Assembly: GCA_018055515.1 (NCBI GenBank)
Contig: JAGPHL010000039.1
Span: 1-8,438 of the forward strand
Direction: 5' to 3'
DNA from: Anaerolineae bacterium
GTDB taxonomy: Bacteria > Chloroflexota > Anaerolineae > B4-G1 > SLSP01
DNA: 8,438 bases
Made by a program: the position numbers and the translations under genes. The notes under the pieces are model-generated. The model was not told the DNA's origin. It did no database searches and worked only from the letters and a program-made list of their open reading frames with translations. Position 1 is the stretch's first letter, and every line of letters starts with the position of its first letter. Shown here in pieces: positions 1 to 5,247 of the stretch.

Positions 1-12
1 GTTGCAACTTCT

Positions 13-40
13 ACTCACGACTCACCACTCACAAATCACA
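13..40. repeat. Heptamer tandem repeat (four units)
   Basis: Four consecutive 7-nt units lie downstream of the cdsA stop: ACTCACG, ACTCACC, ACTCACA and AATCACA. The first three differ only in the last base and the fourth is degenerate. Repeats of this kind are known as short tandemly repeated sequences in some bacterial intergenic regions, notably cyanobacteria. No function can be read from the sequence. The rest of positions 1-71 shows no gene. Confidence 0.65.
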
Positions 41-71
41 TTTTCATTCGCGGGGGTAAAGTCAACAGCGC

Positions 72-878
72 TCAGAGGAGCAGCTGCAGCGCCGCATACG
101 TCAACACGCCGGTCCAGAGCAACGAATCAATCCGATCCAAGGCGCCCCCATGACCGGGGATGAGGTTCCCGGAATCCTTGACGCCTACCTCACGTTTGAT
201 GAGCGAGATGAAGAAATCGCCTAACGGCGTCGCCGCCGCCAACAAACCACCGACGAGCAAGCCGCGCCACCAGTTCAGGGTCAACGCCCCGCCGGCGACA
301 TGCGGCCACACCCATCCCAACAACGCGCCAGCGGCCAGTCCGCCCACGACTTCGGCGGCATACCCTTCCCAGCTCTTGCCGGGGCTCACCGCCGGGATCA
401 TCTTGTGCTGGCCATAACGCCGCCCCACGAAATAGGCCGCCGAGTCGCCAATCCACACGACCGGCAACGCCAGCAGCACCCACCACAACCCATCAACGCC
501 CAAGCGCAACCGCAGCAAATAAGCGCCGCCTATCCCCAGGTACAGCCCACCGGCCAACGGCAACGCCCAACTGGCCGTGGGATCCACCTTGCTCCGCCGC
601 AACACCTGCCAGCCAGACGCTGCCAGCATCACCAACGCCAGGCCCAACCTCAGCCATTCACCCAATCCAAAGCGCGCATCCGCCAGCCAGATCAGGATGA
701 TCAACCACATCCACACCGGCGAAAGGGTGTACCCCTTGCGGCGCAGCATCTGGACATATTCCCAGCTTGCCGCCCCTATCGCGACGGTGACCAACAACGT
801 AAAGGGCCAGCCGCCATAAACGATCGCTGCAATGGCCACGGGAAGCAAAACGGCCGCGCTGATGATACGAGTTTTCAT
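72..878 (-). CDS. cdsA: Phosphatidate cytidylyltransferase (CDP-diglyceride synthase)
   Basis: This integral membrane enzyme converts phosphatidic acid and CTP to CDP-diacylglycerol, the branch point of phospholipid synthesis. The 268-residue product is almost entirely hydrophobic helices, about eight of them by eye. It carries the family signature near the C-terminus (residues about 225-249): S-L-I-K-R, then K-D-S-G, then P-G-H-G-G-A-L-D-R. The motif S-P-G-K-S-W-E-G lies at about 165-172 and D-S-A-A-Y-F at 145-150. The length is normal for the family. The chosen start begins MKTRIISA, where the first membrane helix starts. The open frame continues 46 codons upstream, but that extension is not hydrophobic and would cover the uppS-cdsA hairpin. 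The Shine-Dalgarno match before the chosen ATG is weak. It lies downstream of uppS, the usual order in bacteria; dxr or rseP often follow, but would be outside the window. Confidence 0.95.
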   Translation of the reverse strand: MKTRIISAAVLLPVAIAAIVYGGWPFTLLVTVAIGAASWEYVQMLRRKGYTLSPVWMWLIILIWLADARFGLGEWLRLGLALVMLAASGWQVLRRSKVDPTASWALPLAGGLYLGIGGAYLLRLRLGVDGLWWVLLALPVVWIGDSAAYFVGRRYGQHKMIPAVSPGKSWEGYAAEVVGGLAAGALLGWVWPHVAGGALTLNWWRGLLVGGLLAAATPLGDFFISLIKREVGVKDSGNLIPGHGGALDRIDSLLWTGVLTYAALQLLL

Positions 879-964
879 GACTTGAGATCCATTCCAGGTG
901 AGGTAGAAAGTAATGGGTACGCCGGTTGCATCGCGACTGGCGAGCGCAGTTTCCGACTCCTGTC

Positions 965-1009
965 GTTCCTGGCCACGACCGCCAAGTCTTACAACGGTCG
1001 GCCAGGAAC
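965..1009 (-). other. Strong hairpin between uppS and cdsA
   Basis: A 10-bp arm (GTTCCTGGCC at 965-974) pairs perfectly with GGCCAGGAAC at 1000-1009. After a 2-nt bulge the stem continues for 5 bp (977-981 with 995-999), closing a 13-nt loop. No U-run follows on either strand, so it is not a canonical intrinsic terminator. It could stabilise or help process the uppS-cdsA mRNA, or be a remnant of a small palindromic repeat. It occupies most of the upstream half of the 153-nt gap between the two genes. Confidence 0.7.
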
Positions 1010-1031
1010 GCCGCAAGGCGAACGCGGCATC

Positions 1032-1769
1032 TCAGGCCTCGCTCAGAGCTCCATAACGGCGCTCCCGTTGAGAAAAACTCTGGAGGGCCTTGTAGAACTC
1101 ATCCTTGTCGAAATCAGGCCAGTACACCGAAGGGATGTAATATTCCGCGTAGGCGCCTTGCCAGATCAGAAAATTGCTGATCCGAAACTCGCCGCTCGTG
1201 CGAATGATGAGGTCCGGATCCGGCAAGCCGGCGGTGAAAAGGTGATTGCTGATCACTTCCTCGGTGATCTCCTCAGGACGCAGCCCCTCCCGGGCAATAG
1301 CGCGCATGGCCTCGACCAACTCCATCCGGCCGCCGTAGTTGAAAGCGATATTGGCAATCAGAGCGGTGTTGTGACGGGTCAGCTCCAGGGCGTCCTGAAC
1401 ACGGTGCTGGAGATCTTCCGGCAACGCCGAGAGGTCACCGAGATGCCTCAATTGTACTCCATTTTTGTGCAATTCGCCAACTTCTTTCGCCAGACCCTCA
1501 CGCAGCAAGTGCAACAAGCCGTGCACTTCCGCTTCTGGACGTTTCCAATTCTCAGTGGAAAAGGCGTACAGAGTCAAAATAGGAATGCCAAAATCAACGG
1601 CGGCGCGCAACACTCGTCGCAGATTTTCAACCCCGGCGCGGTGCCCGGCCAACCGCGGCAAACCACGCGCCCGCGCCCAACGACCATTGCCATCCATGAT
1701 AATGCCTACATGGGTCGGCAGGTTGGATAAAGGCGGGTATTTCTGTTGATCCTCTCCGTGGTCACTCAT
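1032..1769 (-). CDS. uppS: Isoprenyl transferase / undecaprenyl diphosphate synthase
   Basis: This is a cis-prenyltransferase that condenses isopentenyl diphosphate onto farnesyl diphosphate to make the C55 lipid carrier for peptidoglycan and other surface polymers. The 245-residue protein has the full family set: M-D-G-N-G-R-W at 25-31 with the catalytic Asp26, His43 in A-G-H-R, S-T-E-N-W at 71-75, F-N-Y-G-G-R at 143-148, and R-T-S-G-E at 190-194 followed by R-I-S-N-F. Glu209 in A-Y-A-E fits the magnesium-binding position. The length matches the family. The ATG is preceded by GGAGG with a 4-nt spacer. It is separated from frr by a long structured gap, so it may be regulated separately from the ribosomal genes upstream. 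Confidence 0.96.
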   Translation of the reverse strand: MSDHGEDQQKYPPLSNLPTHVGIIMDGNGRWARARGLPRLAGHRAGVENLRRVLRAAVDFGIPILTLYAFSTENWKRPEAEVHGLLHLLREGLAKEVGELHKNGVQLRHLGDLSALPEDLQHRVQDALELTRHNTALIANIAFNYGGRMELVEAMRAIAREGLRPEEITEEVISNHLFTAGLPDPDLIIRTSGEFRISNFLIWQGAYAEYYIPSVYWPDFDKDEFYKALQSFSQRERRYGALSEA

Positions 1770-1781
1770 AGCGCCTCCATT

Positions 1782-1802
1782 TCACGTGAGGGGCGTGAGG
1801 GG
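1782..1802 (-). repeat. Tandem 9-mer with overlapping palindrome before uppS
   Basis: On the plus strand CGTGAGGGG occurs twice in perfect tandem (1785-1793 and 1794-1802). The palindrome TCACGTGA (1782-1789) overlaps the first copy. On the uppS transcript the repeats read CCCCTCACG twice, and either copy could pair with the GTGAG just upstream (around 1804-1808). The element ends 5 nt before the uppS Shine-Dalgarno, so alternative pairings could affect translation. That role is inference. Confidence 0.45.
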
Positions 1803-1810
1803 AACTCACC

Positions 1811-1973
1811 GATCATGATCGTACAGCAGATGCCAGGAACCGGCTCCTGCCGGACATGCCGCTCTGTTGAAAGGCCCAGGACAAGACGAGGGATGGCTCA
1901 AGTCATTCGATCCGCGAATTGGGCACGCACAAGGCTGCAGCGCCGCCCCTCGTCCCCGGCATCTCTGCCGGGG
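1811..1973 (-). other. Structured uppS leader with several hairpins
   Basis: This part of the 421-nt frr-uppS gap holds no convincing gene but many inverted repeats. CCCCGGCA (1954-1961) and TGCCGGGG (1966-1973) form a perfect 8-bp hairpin, with a GAGA tetraloop on the minus strand. GACGAGGG (1885-1892) pairs perfectly with CCCTCGTC (1947-1954), enclosing a small ATTCG/CGAAT hairpin (1905-1919). CCGGC (1840-1844) pairs with GCCGG (1849-1853). GATCATGATC (1811-1820) is a perfect 10-bp palindrome. The first two stems share base 1954. The GNRA-type loop favours the minus strand as the transcribed one. It may be a leader or a small RNA; I do not recognise the family. Confidence 0.45.
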
Positions 1974-2071
1974 GTCAGGGAGGGATTCTCCCATGACGTC
2001 TCTTCCACAAGCGAGGCACCAGTTACTTTGCCCTACGAGAAAACAGCGCGGAATTCAAACATCTCAGAGGT

Positions 2072-2176
2072 AAAAAACAGCAGCTTTCAGGAGACCCGAG
2101 GTCCTTCGCACCTGAGAGTCACCTGCCCCTCCTCATCCATGCGGAACTACAGATGACGCCCCCGCAGAGATCGGCA
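2072..2176 (-). promoter_or_regulatory. Candidate glycine-riboswitch-like element with overlapping terminator
   Basis: Read on the minus strand, GGGGCAGGTGACTCTCAGG followed by TGCGAAGGAC resembles the glycine aptamer core (GAAGGGGCAA, then ACTCTCAGG-AAAAGGAC). CTCTC (2114-2118) can pair with GGGGG (2159-2163) as P2 with two G-U wobbles, and TCATC/GATGA (2152-2156 with 2133-2137) could be P3a. The usual CACCGA bases of the P3 junction are missing and P1 is poor. The same CAGG and GGAC bases can instead enter a terminator-like fold: GGCAG/CTGCT (2123-2127 with 2079-2083), TCAGG/CCTGA (2111-2115 with 2087-2091) and GACC/GGTC (2100-2103 with 2093-2096), followed by six U (2072-2077). It starts about 15 nt after the frr stop. 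A glycine switch before uppS would be unexpected, so a variant or degenerate aptamer is possible. Confidence 0.4.
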
Positions 2177-2190
2177 AACCACAACTCCAC

Positions 2191-2748
2191 CTAAACTTCC
2201 ATGAGCTCTTGCTCTTTGCGCTCCCCGAGCTCATCCACCTGCTTGATCATTTGATCGGTCAACTTCTGCAGGTCTTCTTGAGCTCGTTTGAGCTCGTCTT
2301 CGGAAATGAGCTTTTCCTCTTCGAAGTCACGCAAGTCGTTGAGCGCATCGCGGCGCACATTGCGCAGCGCCACCCGCGCCTCTTCCACCCGGCGTTTGAC
2401 CTGCTTCACCATCTCACGACGCCGTTCTTCCGTCAGCCGGGGGATTGGCACCCGCACGACGCGCCCGTCATTGTTGGGGTTGAACCCCAAATCTGCCTGC
2501 AGAATGGCCTTCTCGATCGCGCTGAGGGAGCCCGGATCATAAGGGCGTACGAGCAACAGCTGCGGTTCGGGCGCCGAAATGACGGCCAACTGCTTGAGCG
2601 GGGTCGGTGTGCCGTAGTAGTCCACCATCACGCGCTCAATCAACGCCGGCGTAGCACGCCCGGTACGCAGCCCGCGGAACTCTTCCTCCAAAGCCTCGAT
2701 GGCCTTATTCATCCGCCCTTCAGTCTCACGTAACAAGTCGTTAATCAT
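2191..2748 (-). CDS. frr: Ribosome recycling factor
   Basis: With EF-G, this protein splits the post-termination ribosome so that the subunits can be reused. The product is 185 residues, the standard family length. R-T-G-R-A-T-P-A-L at 28-36, Y-Y-G-T-P-T-P-L at 44-51 and P-I-P-R-L-T-E-E-R-R at 101-110 are family hallmarks, and so is R-N-V-R-R-D-A at 129-135. The first 30 and the last 80 residues or so are charged helices of the three-helix-bundle domain, and the middle is the beta domain. The ATG has a strong GGAGGTG Shine-Dalgarno 7 nt upstream, inside the 21-nt gap after pyrH. This short spacing indicates cotranscription with pyrH, the usual arrangement. Confidence 0.97.
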   Translation of the reverse strand: MINDLLRETEGRMNKAIEALEEEFRGLRTGRATPALIERVMVDYYGTPTPLKQLAVISAPEPQLLLVRPYDPGSLSAIEKAILQADLGFNPNNDGRVVRVPIPRLTEERRREMVKQVKRRVEEARVALRNVRRDALNDLRDFEEEKLISEDELKRAQEDLQKLTDQMIKQVDELGERKEQELMEV

Positions 2749-2769
2749 ACGCGCTCACCTCCACGCCCT

Positions 2770-3486
2770 TCAGCGTGTGATCAGGGTGCCCACCGTCTCG
2801 CCCATGACAGCGCGTTCCAGGCTGCCGGCATCCCACAGATTCAAGACGATGATGGGCAGGTCGTTATCCATACAGAGGGTGATCGCCGTTAAATCCATCA
2901 CGCCGACACGCATGTTGAGAGCTTCCAGATACGTGAGGCGCTCATAACGCTGCGCCTCCGCATTGACTTTGGGATCACGGTCATACACGCCATCCACTTT
3001 AGTCGCCTTGATCAACAGATCGGCGCCTACCTCAGCGGCGCGCAACGCCGCCGCCGTGTCGGTGGTAAAGTAAGGGTTGCCGGTACCCGCCCCAAAGATG
3101 ACCACTCGTCCCTTCTCCAGATGCCGGATGGCGCGCAGGCGAATGTACGGCTCGGCAATAGCGCGCATCTCGATCGCCGACTGCACGCGGGTCACAATCC
3201 CGGCGCGTTCCAGCGCGTCCGCCATCGCTAGCGCGTTCATCATCGTGGCCAGCATTCCCATGTGATCTGCCGTGACCTGGTCCATGCCGTGTTCGAGGCC
3301 CAGGCGTCCCCGCCAGATGTTTCCCGCGCCAATGACCAGGCCGATCTCAGTGTCCAGCGCCTGCACGGCCGCAATGCGGGCCGCGACTTCGTCCGCCCGA
3401 CCCGGATCAATTCCAAAGCCGCCCGGCCCGGCAAGCGCCTCGCCGCCAATCTTGAGAATAATCCGCTTAAACCGTGGTGTGACCAT
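2770..3486 (-). CDS. pyrH: UMP kinase (uridylate kinase)
   Basis: This amino-acid-kinase-fold enzyme phosphorylates UMP to UDP with ATP in pyrimidine nucleotide synthesis, and is normally a hexamer regulated by UTP and GTP. The 238-residue product has normal length. It shows L-K-I-G-G-E-A-L at 11-18 (phosphate-binding start), G-A-G-N-I-W-R-G at 53-60, D-H-M-G-M-L-A-T at 74-81, G-T-G-N-P-Y-F-T-T-D-T-A-A for UMP binding, and Y-D-R-D-P. The start is the ATG 32 nt after the tsf stop; only a weak AGGCG-like Shine-Dalgarno precedes it. The intervening space is filled by the tsf terminator and its U-run, so pyrH depends on read-through or on a promoter that I could not identify. Confidence 0.97.
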   Translation of the reverse strand: MVTPRFKRIILKIGGEALAGPGGFGIDPGRADEVAARIAAVQALDTEIGLVIGAGNIWRGRLGLEHGMDQVTADHMGMLATMMNALAMADALERAGIVTRVQSAIEMRAIAEPYIRLRAIRHLEKGRVVIFGAGTGNPYFTTDTAAALRAAEVGADLLIKATKVDGVYDRDPKVNAEAQRYERLTYLEALNMRVGVMDLTAITLCMDNDLPIIVLNLWDAGSLERAVMGETVGTLITR

Positions 3487-3501
3487 CAGCCGCGCCTGTT
3501 C

Positions 3502-3532
3502 AAAAAAGGTCTGGAGGCTTACGCCTCCAGAC
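3502..3532 (-). terminator. Intrinsic terminator over the tsf stop codon
   Basis: A perfect 10-bp stem, GTCTGGAGGC with GCCTCCAGAC (arms 3523-3532 and 3509-3518), closes a GTAA tetraloop. A C and six U follow (3502-3507). The upstream arm is the last tsf codons and the stop codon TAA lies inside the loop. The pyrH start is only 15 nt beyond the U-run. This is a textbook Rho-independent terminator in an otherwise continuous gene cluster. It is best read as a partial terminator or attenuator that keeps rpsB-tsf expression above pyrH-frr. Confidence 0.88.
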
Positions 3533-4127
3533 TCTCCCCCAGCTCGAAGCGCGCGAAACGACGGACAATCACGTTCTCACCCGTACGGGTGATGACGTCC
3601 TTGATGATTTCATCCACCGTGCGCTCCTCATCCCGGATGAAAGTCTGCTCCAACAGGCAGACCTCCTGACAGAACTTCTCCAGACGCCCCTCGACGATGC
3701 GGTCCACAACCTGCGCCGGCTTCCCCTCTTCGAGGGCCTGCGCCCGGAAGACCTCGCGCTCGTGAGCCAGCACCGCTTCGGGGATGTCCTCACGACGCAC
3801 GTAGCGCGGGGACATCGCGGCAATCTGCATGGCGATATTGTTGGCCAGGGTCTTGAATTCGTCCGTGCGCGCGACGAAGTCCGTCTCGCAGTTCACTTCC
3901 ACCAACACGCCAATCCGTCCCCCCGGGTGGATGTACGCCACTACCAGGCCATCTTTGGCCTCACGGGACATCCGCTTGGCGGCTTGCGCCAGCCCTTTTT
4001 CCCGAAGATAATCCACGGCCTTATCGAAATCACCTTCCGCAATTTCCAACGCCGTGCGACAATCAAGAATTCCGGCTGCCGTCGCCTCACGCAGCTCTTT
4101 GACCATTGCAGCAGTGATGACTGCCAT
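3519..4127 (-). CDS. tsf: Elongation factor Ts (short form)
   Basis: EF-Ts is the guanine nucleotide exchange factor that regenerates EF-Tu-GTP. The 202-residue protein is the short type found in Thermus, cyanobacteria and related lineages, not the roughly 280-residue E. coli form. An N-terminal UBA-like domain (residues 3-40) contains T-A-A-G-I-L-D-C-R at 16-24, equivalent to the T-G-A-G-M-M-D-C-K motif. The EF-Tu contact motif T-D-F-V-A-R is at 82-87, preceded by V-E-V-N-C-E. The ATG lies 5 nt after the rpsB stop, and its GAGGAG Shine-Dalgarno is formed by the last codons of rpsB, so the two genes are probably translationally coupled. The last codons double as the upstream arm of the terminator hairpin. 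Confidence 0.96.
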   Translation of the reverse strand: MAVITAAMVKELREATAAGILDCRTALEIAEGDFDKAVDYLREKGLAQAAKRMSREAKDGLVVAYIHPGGRIGVLVEVNCETDFVARTDEFKTLANNIAMQIAAMSPRYVRREDIPEAVLAHEREVFRAQALEEGKPAQVVDRIVEGRLEKFCQEVCLLEQTFIRDEERTVDEIIKDVITRTGENVIVRRFARFELGESLEA

Positions 4128-4132
4128 TCTAG

Positions 4133-5035
4133 CTACTCCTCATCCTCGTCGTAGTCGTCAACCTCAGCGAGTCCTGCATCCTCATCGTCCTCGAAATCCT
4201 CTTTGAGCTCCAGTTCCTCCTCGAGCTCTTCGAGATGCCCCAGCCGTTCCTCGTCCCCAAATTGAATCTGACGCAGGCGGGCAAGCGTCTCCGCACTCAG
4301 GTACTTCTCGTCCTCCGCCGTATAGAGTTCCTCCTCCGGCGTTATCTCCTTGCGCAACGCCATGCCTTCCAGTACGGCGTCCGCAATCTTCCCTACCATC
4401 AGACGAATCGCCCGGATGGCGTCGTCGTTACCCGGGATGACATAGTCAATGAGGGTCGGATCACAATTGGTGTCCACAACCGCGATAATCGGAATCCCCA
4501 GCCGATCGGCCTCTTTTACCGCGGTGGTCTCCACAGACGTATCAATGACGAACACCGCCCCGGGGAGCCGCTCCATGTGCCGCAGACCCCCCAGCCGCAT
4601 GTTGAGCTTTTCGATCTCGCGGCTGAGCATCAGCGCTTCTTTCTTGGTAAGCACATCGAATTCCCCGGCGTCCCGCCGCGCTTCCAGATCCTTGAGATAT
4701 TCGATCCGCGAGCGGATGGTGCGCCAGTTCGTCAGAGTGCCACCCAGCCAGCGCTGATTGACATAGGGCATGTTGCAGCGCTCCGCTTCCTGGGCGATGG
4801 TTTCCTGCGCCTGCCGCTTCGTGCCGACGAAGAGCACCTGATTGCCCTCAGCGACGGTGTCGCGGACGAATTCATAAGCGCGGTTCAGCGCCTTGACCGT
4901 TTGTTGCAGGTCAATGATATGCACCCCATTACGTTCGGTGTAGATGTAACGCGCCATGCGGGGGTTCCAACGCCGGCTGCGATGCCCGAAGTGCACGCCC
5001 GTTTCGAGCAGCTGCTTCATCGAAATGACTGCCAT
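4133..5035 (-). CDS. rpsB: 30S ribosomal protein S2 with long acidic C-terminal tail
   Basis: S2 binds the back of the small subunit near the mRNA exit and is needed for initiation. The core (about residues 1-228) is typical: M-K-Q-L-L-E-T-G-V-H-F-G-H at 6-18, R-R-W-N-P-R-M at 21-27, F-V-G-T-K-R-Q-A at 69-76, R-W-L-G-G-T-L-T-N at 95-103, P-G-A-V-F-V-I-D at 158-165, and I-P-G-N-D-D-A-I-R at 200-208. The predicted protein has 300 residues, about 50-70 more than most S2 proteins, because of a C-terminal extension rich in Glu and Asp that ends D-D-Y-D-E-D-E-E. I chose the ATG giving MAVISMKQ because AGGAGG lies 9 nt upstream. A start six codons earlier would place the codons on the Shine-Dalgarno itself. 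Confidence 0.96.
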   Translation of the reverse strand: MAVISMKQLLETGVHFGHRSRRWNPRMARYIYTERNGVHIIDLQQTVKALNRAYEFVRDTVAEGNQVLFVGTKRQAQETIAQEAERCNMPYVNQRWLGGTLTNWRTIRSRIEYLKDLEARRDAGEFDVLTKKEALMLSREIEKLNMRLGGLRHMERLPGAVFVIDTSVETTAVKEADRLGIPIIAVVDTNCDPTLIDYVIPGNDDAIRAIRLMVGKIADAVLEGMALRKEITPEEELYTAEDEKYLSAETLARLRQIQFGDEERLGHLEELEEELELKEDFEDDEDAGLAEVDDYDEDEE

Positions 5036-5096
5036 TGACAACATCCTCCTCAATTAAATTGTTTTTAGCCTCCGCGACCTTCCTCCCCCGCGGGAA

Positions 5097-5111
5097 CCTG
5101 GCGCCGCCAGG
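5097..5111 (-). other. Hairpin in the rpsB 5' leader
   Basis: CCTGGC and GCCAGG form a 6-bp stem with a 3-nt loop in the roughly 120-nt leader between the predicted transcription start and rpsB, next to a CCCGCGGG palindrome. In several bacteria S2 represses its own rpsB-tsf mRNA through leader structure, so an autoregulatory site is plausible here. I did not recognise the published S2 leader consensus. Confidence 0.35.
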
Positions 5112-5162
5112 CACGCCCCACGAAGTCCAGCCGCGTGTGTGATGGGCTCAGTCCAACGACCT

Positions 5163-5190
5163 ATTGTACCACAAAGGCTTGAAGCCGCAA
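5163..5190 (-). promoter_or_regulatory. Sigma-70-type promoter for rpsB-tsf
   Basis: On the minus strand TTGCGG (5185-5190) and TACAAT (5163-5168) are separated by 16 nt. They lie about 130 nt upstream of the rpsB start and downstream of the regulator gene. Transcription would begin near 5156, giving a leader of about 120 nt. The -10 box differs from TATAAT at one position and the -35 shares TTG with the consensus. Confidence 0.65.
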
Positions 5191-5210
5191 ACCGTCGGTG
5201 CGAGCGGTTT
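5176..5210 (-). promoter_or_regulatory. Dyads in the rpsB promoter (possible operator)
   Basis: Two inverted repeats overlap the promoter. GGCTT-G-AAGCC (5176-5186) fills the spacer between the -10 and -35 boxes. AAACCG (5189-5194) and CGGTTT (5205-5210), 10 nt apart, touch the upstream edge of the -35. Symmetric half-sites one helical turn or so apart are typical for dimeric DNA-binding proteins. No regulator can be named from the sequence; the adjacent OmpR-type protein usually binds direct repeats. Confidence 0.35.
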
Positions 5211-5227
5211 CAAACGGCAGACCCCCT

Positions 5228-5247
5228 CGTCGGAGCTCACTCCGACG
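5228..5247 (-). terminator. Hairpin over the stop codon of the regulator gene
   Basis: CGTCGGAG (5240-5247 on the complementary strand) pairs perfectly over 8 bp with CTCCGACG (5228-5235). The TGAG loop contains the TGA stop of the regulator gene. The layout matches the tsf terminator, but the sequence after it is G-rich and not a U-run. Termination would therefore be inefficient or need a factor. It may separate the regulator transcript from the rpsB promoter, or protect the mRNA 3' end. Confidence 0.5.

Noticed and set aside
300..1730. Long plus-strand open frame of 476 codons opposite cdsA and uppS.
   Set aside because: It is antisense to two clear family members, and its product is Gln/Pro/His/Arg-rich without domains. 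It is an artefact of codon bias in GC-rich DNA.
2050..2070. Minus-strand CTCTGAGATGTTTG resembles the 5' end of E. coli 6S RNA.
   Set aside because: No matching 3' strand closes the long stem, and the conserved central bubble sequences of 6S RNA are not visible. The match is too short.
1746..2156. Plus-strand open frame of 136 codons through the frr-uppS gap.
   Set aside because: The Ser/Arg-rich product has no domain, the frame opens inside uppS antisense, and the region is better explained as structured RNA on the minus strand.
1770..2190. T-box leader, FMN, TPP, SAM or cobalamin riboswitch in the frr-uppS gap.
   Set aside because: No T-box sequence (AGGGTGGNACCGCG) and none of the conserved cores of these riboswitches were found on either strand.
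4235..5038. Plus-strand open frame of 267 codons opposite rpsB.
   Set aside because: It is a shadow of rpsB on the other strand, with no recognisable domain and no ribosome site.
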